34,738 nt of DNA from a virus. Location of the stretch: positions 1 to 34,738 of the IMG/VR virus record IMGVR_UViG_3300044798_000277. One strand, 5' to 3'. The notes beneath the pieces were generated by a model. That model searched no databases and was not told the DNA's origin. It worked only from the letters and a program-made list of their open reading frames with translations. The position numbers were made by a program, and so were the translations under genes. Of the stretch, positions 33,699 to 34,738 are shown piece after piece; position 1 is the first letter of the stretch; every line of letters begins with the position of its first letter.

Positions 33699-33926
33699 AT
33701 GGACGGAGCAGTGGCAACGAACATTCTCTTTGCGGTGGGAAGCGCGGTGGTAGCCTTTCTTCAGGCCATGATCCTCGGGGCGCTCAAGGGATTGAAGGTA
33801 AAGATAGACACGATATGCAAGCAGCAGAAGGAGGATCGCATTCACACTCAGCGCTGCATCTATTACCACAAGCATGTCGATGGCGACGTCGTCCTCGGCC
33901 CGGAGGCTGCTCCCGTTGACTCCTGA
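33699..33926 (+). CDS. one-transmembrane protein, holin-like candidate
   Basis: This 75-residue protein has a good RBS (AAAGGAG). Residues 3-30 (GAVATNILFAVGSAVVAFLQ, then AMILGALKG) form one membrane helix, followed by a charged, probably coiled-coil helix (KVKIDTICKQQKEDRIH) and a short soluble tail. Size, topology and place directly before a peptidoglycan peptidase suggest a holin or another small lysis protein. A Gly/Ala/Val-rich single span is compatible with pinholin-like or class III holin families. The exact class cannot be told. Confidence 0.6.
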   Translation: MDGAVATNILFAVGSAVVAFLQAMILGALKGLKVKIDTICKQQKEDRIHTQRCIYYHKHVDGDVVLGPEAAPVDS

Positions 33927-34293
33927 AGAATGGAAAGAGTTTGACGACTTCTCGGCTGCCGAGTGCGGGGAGGGCATGAACCTTGTCTTTATGCGCAAGG
34001 TGGTGAAGCTCAGGGCGTTCTTGGGTATGCCCATGATCGTGAGCGCGGGCTGGGCGCAGAGCGGCCATGCGCCGGACAGCTACCATTACCAGGGTCGGGC
34101 GCTCGACTTCTGGGTGGATGCAGACCCACGTTGGATAATGCGCAAGATCGACGTCTTGGGCGAGTTCAATGGCGTGGGGTTCTATCCCTATTCGAAGCAC
34201 AAGTTCTTTCACATCGATGATCGCAACCAGAGCAAGTATCAACGCTGGGTATGCAGGATGCCGGGTCAATATATCTATCTGCTGGGAGGATAG
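33916..34293 (+). CDS. M15-type peptidoglycan peptidase (endolysin)
   Basis: This 125-residue protein has the zinc ligands of the M15 family: H57 and D64 in SYHYQGRALDFW, and H99 in FFHIDDR, with the SAGW strand before. Such enzymes cut stem-peptide bonds in peptidoglycan. The start is taken at TTG 33916, which opens LTPEEWKEF, because GGAGG (33902-33906) precedes it by 9 nt and the overlap with the membrane protein is then only 11 nt. ATG 33874 would add 14 residues but has no RBS. It lacks a signal peptide, so it would rely on a holin. Confidence in the family is high. Confidence 0.85.
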   Translation: MTPEEWKEFDDFSAAECGEGMNLVFMRKVVKLRAFLGMPMIVSAGWAQSGHAPDSYHYQGRALDFWVDADPRWIMRKIDVLGEFNGVGFYPYSKHKFFHIDDRNQSKYQRWVCRMPGQYIYLLGG

Positions 34294-34294
34294 C

Positions 34295-34738
34295 GTGAAC
34301 AATGTGGACAAATACATAGTGGTCCGCGACCATATGAAGACCGGCGACATGCTCGCCTGGGCTGGCAATAGCTGGATCAGCAGGATCATCCGGGCAAGGT
34401 CGGGACCTTACAGCCACACATCCGGCATCATACGGCTGAGCGAGTACGAGGGGATGGAGAGAAAGCGCTACACCATCGAGGCAACCGAAAAGGGCCTGGT
34501 GCTGGCGCGGCTCTACAACGATCTGCTACACTACGACGGTCATTGCTGGTGGTATCCCCTCGTCGAGAGTTGGGACTGCCTGCGCCAGGGAATAGGGGAG
34601 AAAGCGCTGGATGCCATCGGTACGCCCTACGACTTCGGCTCGCTCTTCAGGAACGCCCTGGGCCATGTCAGCGCGAACGCCAAGAGCCTCTTCTGCAGCG
34701 AGGCATGGTATATCTTCTATGGTTTCAAGGGCAAGGCC
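34295..34738 (+). CDS. permuted NlpC/P60-like (YiiX/C92-type) protein, 3' end outside window
   Basis: The first 148 codons are visible, starting at GTG 34295, 1 nt after the previous stop with GGGAGGA 4 nt upstream. The sequence shows the circularly permuted papain-like order: GDMLAWAG at 17-24, the catalytic-type His in PYSHTSG (H41), an acid in YTIEA (E62), GTPYDFGSLF at 109-118, and the nucleophile-type Cys in LFCSEAWY (C134). The fold includes amidases and peptidases acting on cell wall or lipoproteins. Next to the M15 enzyme it may be a second lysis enzyme or act on the host envelope. The end is missing. Confidence 0.78.
   Translation, partial: MNNVDKYIVVRDHMKTGDMLAWAGNSWISRIIRARSGPYSHTSGIIRLSEYEGMERKRYTIEATEKGLVLARLYNDLLHYDGHCWWYPLVESWDCLRQGIGEKALDAIGTPYDFGSLFRNALGHVSANAKSLFCSEAWYIFYGFKGKA

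Overview
The window reads as part of the genome of a short-tailed, P22-like tailed phage (Caudoviricetes) or prophage. No cellular housekeeping gene is visible. The evidence is the order of the structural genes: small terminase candidate, large terminase, portal, scaffold, P22-type coat with an I-domain, then (after a long insertion) gp4-like tail factor, gp10-like tail hub, gp7/gp20/gp16-type ejection proteins, a tail spike/fibre and lysis genes. No tape-measure, sheath or tail-tube gene is seen. The host cannot be named. A Gram-negative host is an inference from the P22-type ejection module only.

Layout. 1-375 is the 5' part of a leftward DUF932 gene with a clear sigma70-like promoter overlapped by a palindrome. 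376-1229 is an intergenic control region with direct repeats and hairpins. From 1230 on every gene is rightward and tightly packed, mostly with overlapping stop/start codons, as in one late operon. 1230-7925 is packaging and head. 7938-23502 is a 15.5 kb block that classical P22 lacks between its coat gene (5) and gene 4. 23499-30862 returns to P22 order (gp4, gp10, two extra genes, then gp7, gp20 and gp16 equivalents). 30859-33688 holds an unknown protein, an ATP-grasp enzyme and the tail spike/fibre. 33699-34738 is lysis: a one-TM protein, an M15-type peptidase and a permuted NlpC/P60-like protein running off the end.

The 15.5 kb block is the remarkable part. It contains a repeat-built virion-type beta protein, a hexapeptide acyltransferase, a TPR-type GT2 glycosyltransferase, an HExxH protein, and a 1206-residue protein with two beta-rich (parallel beta-helix-like) domains joined to Ser-Pro tetrapeptide arrays. 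It continues with a small beta-sandwich protein, a second GT2, a class I methyltransferase, a DUF616/TOD1-like glycosyltransferase, a fused acyltransferase/DegT-aminotransferase, a two-domain glycosyltransferase, and a 770-residue protein that is about three quarters S-P-S-x repeat. The two Ser-Pro-rich proteins end in the same short non-repeat tail and bracket the sugar-enzyme genes.

Working model (inference): the phage builds mucin-like, Ser/Pro-rich fibres or stalks on its virion and carries its own enzymes to glycosylate them with a modified amino sugar. The alternative is that the enzymes remodel the host surface glycan.
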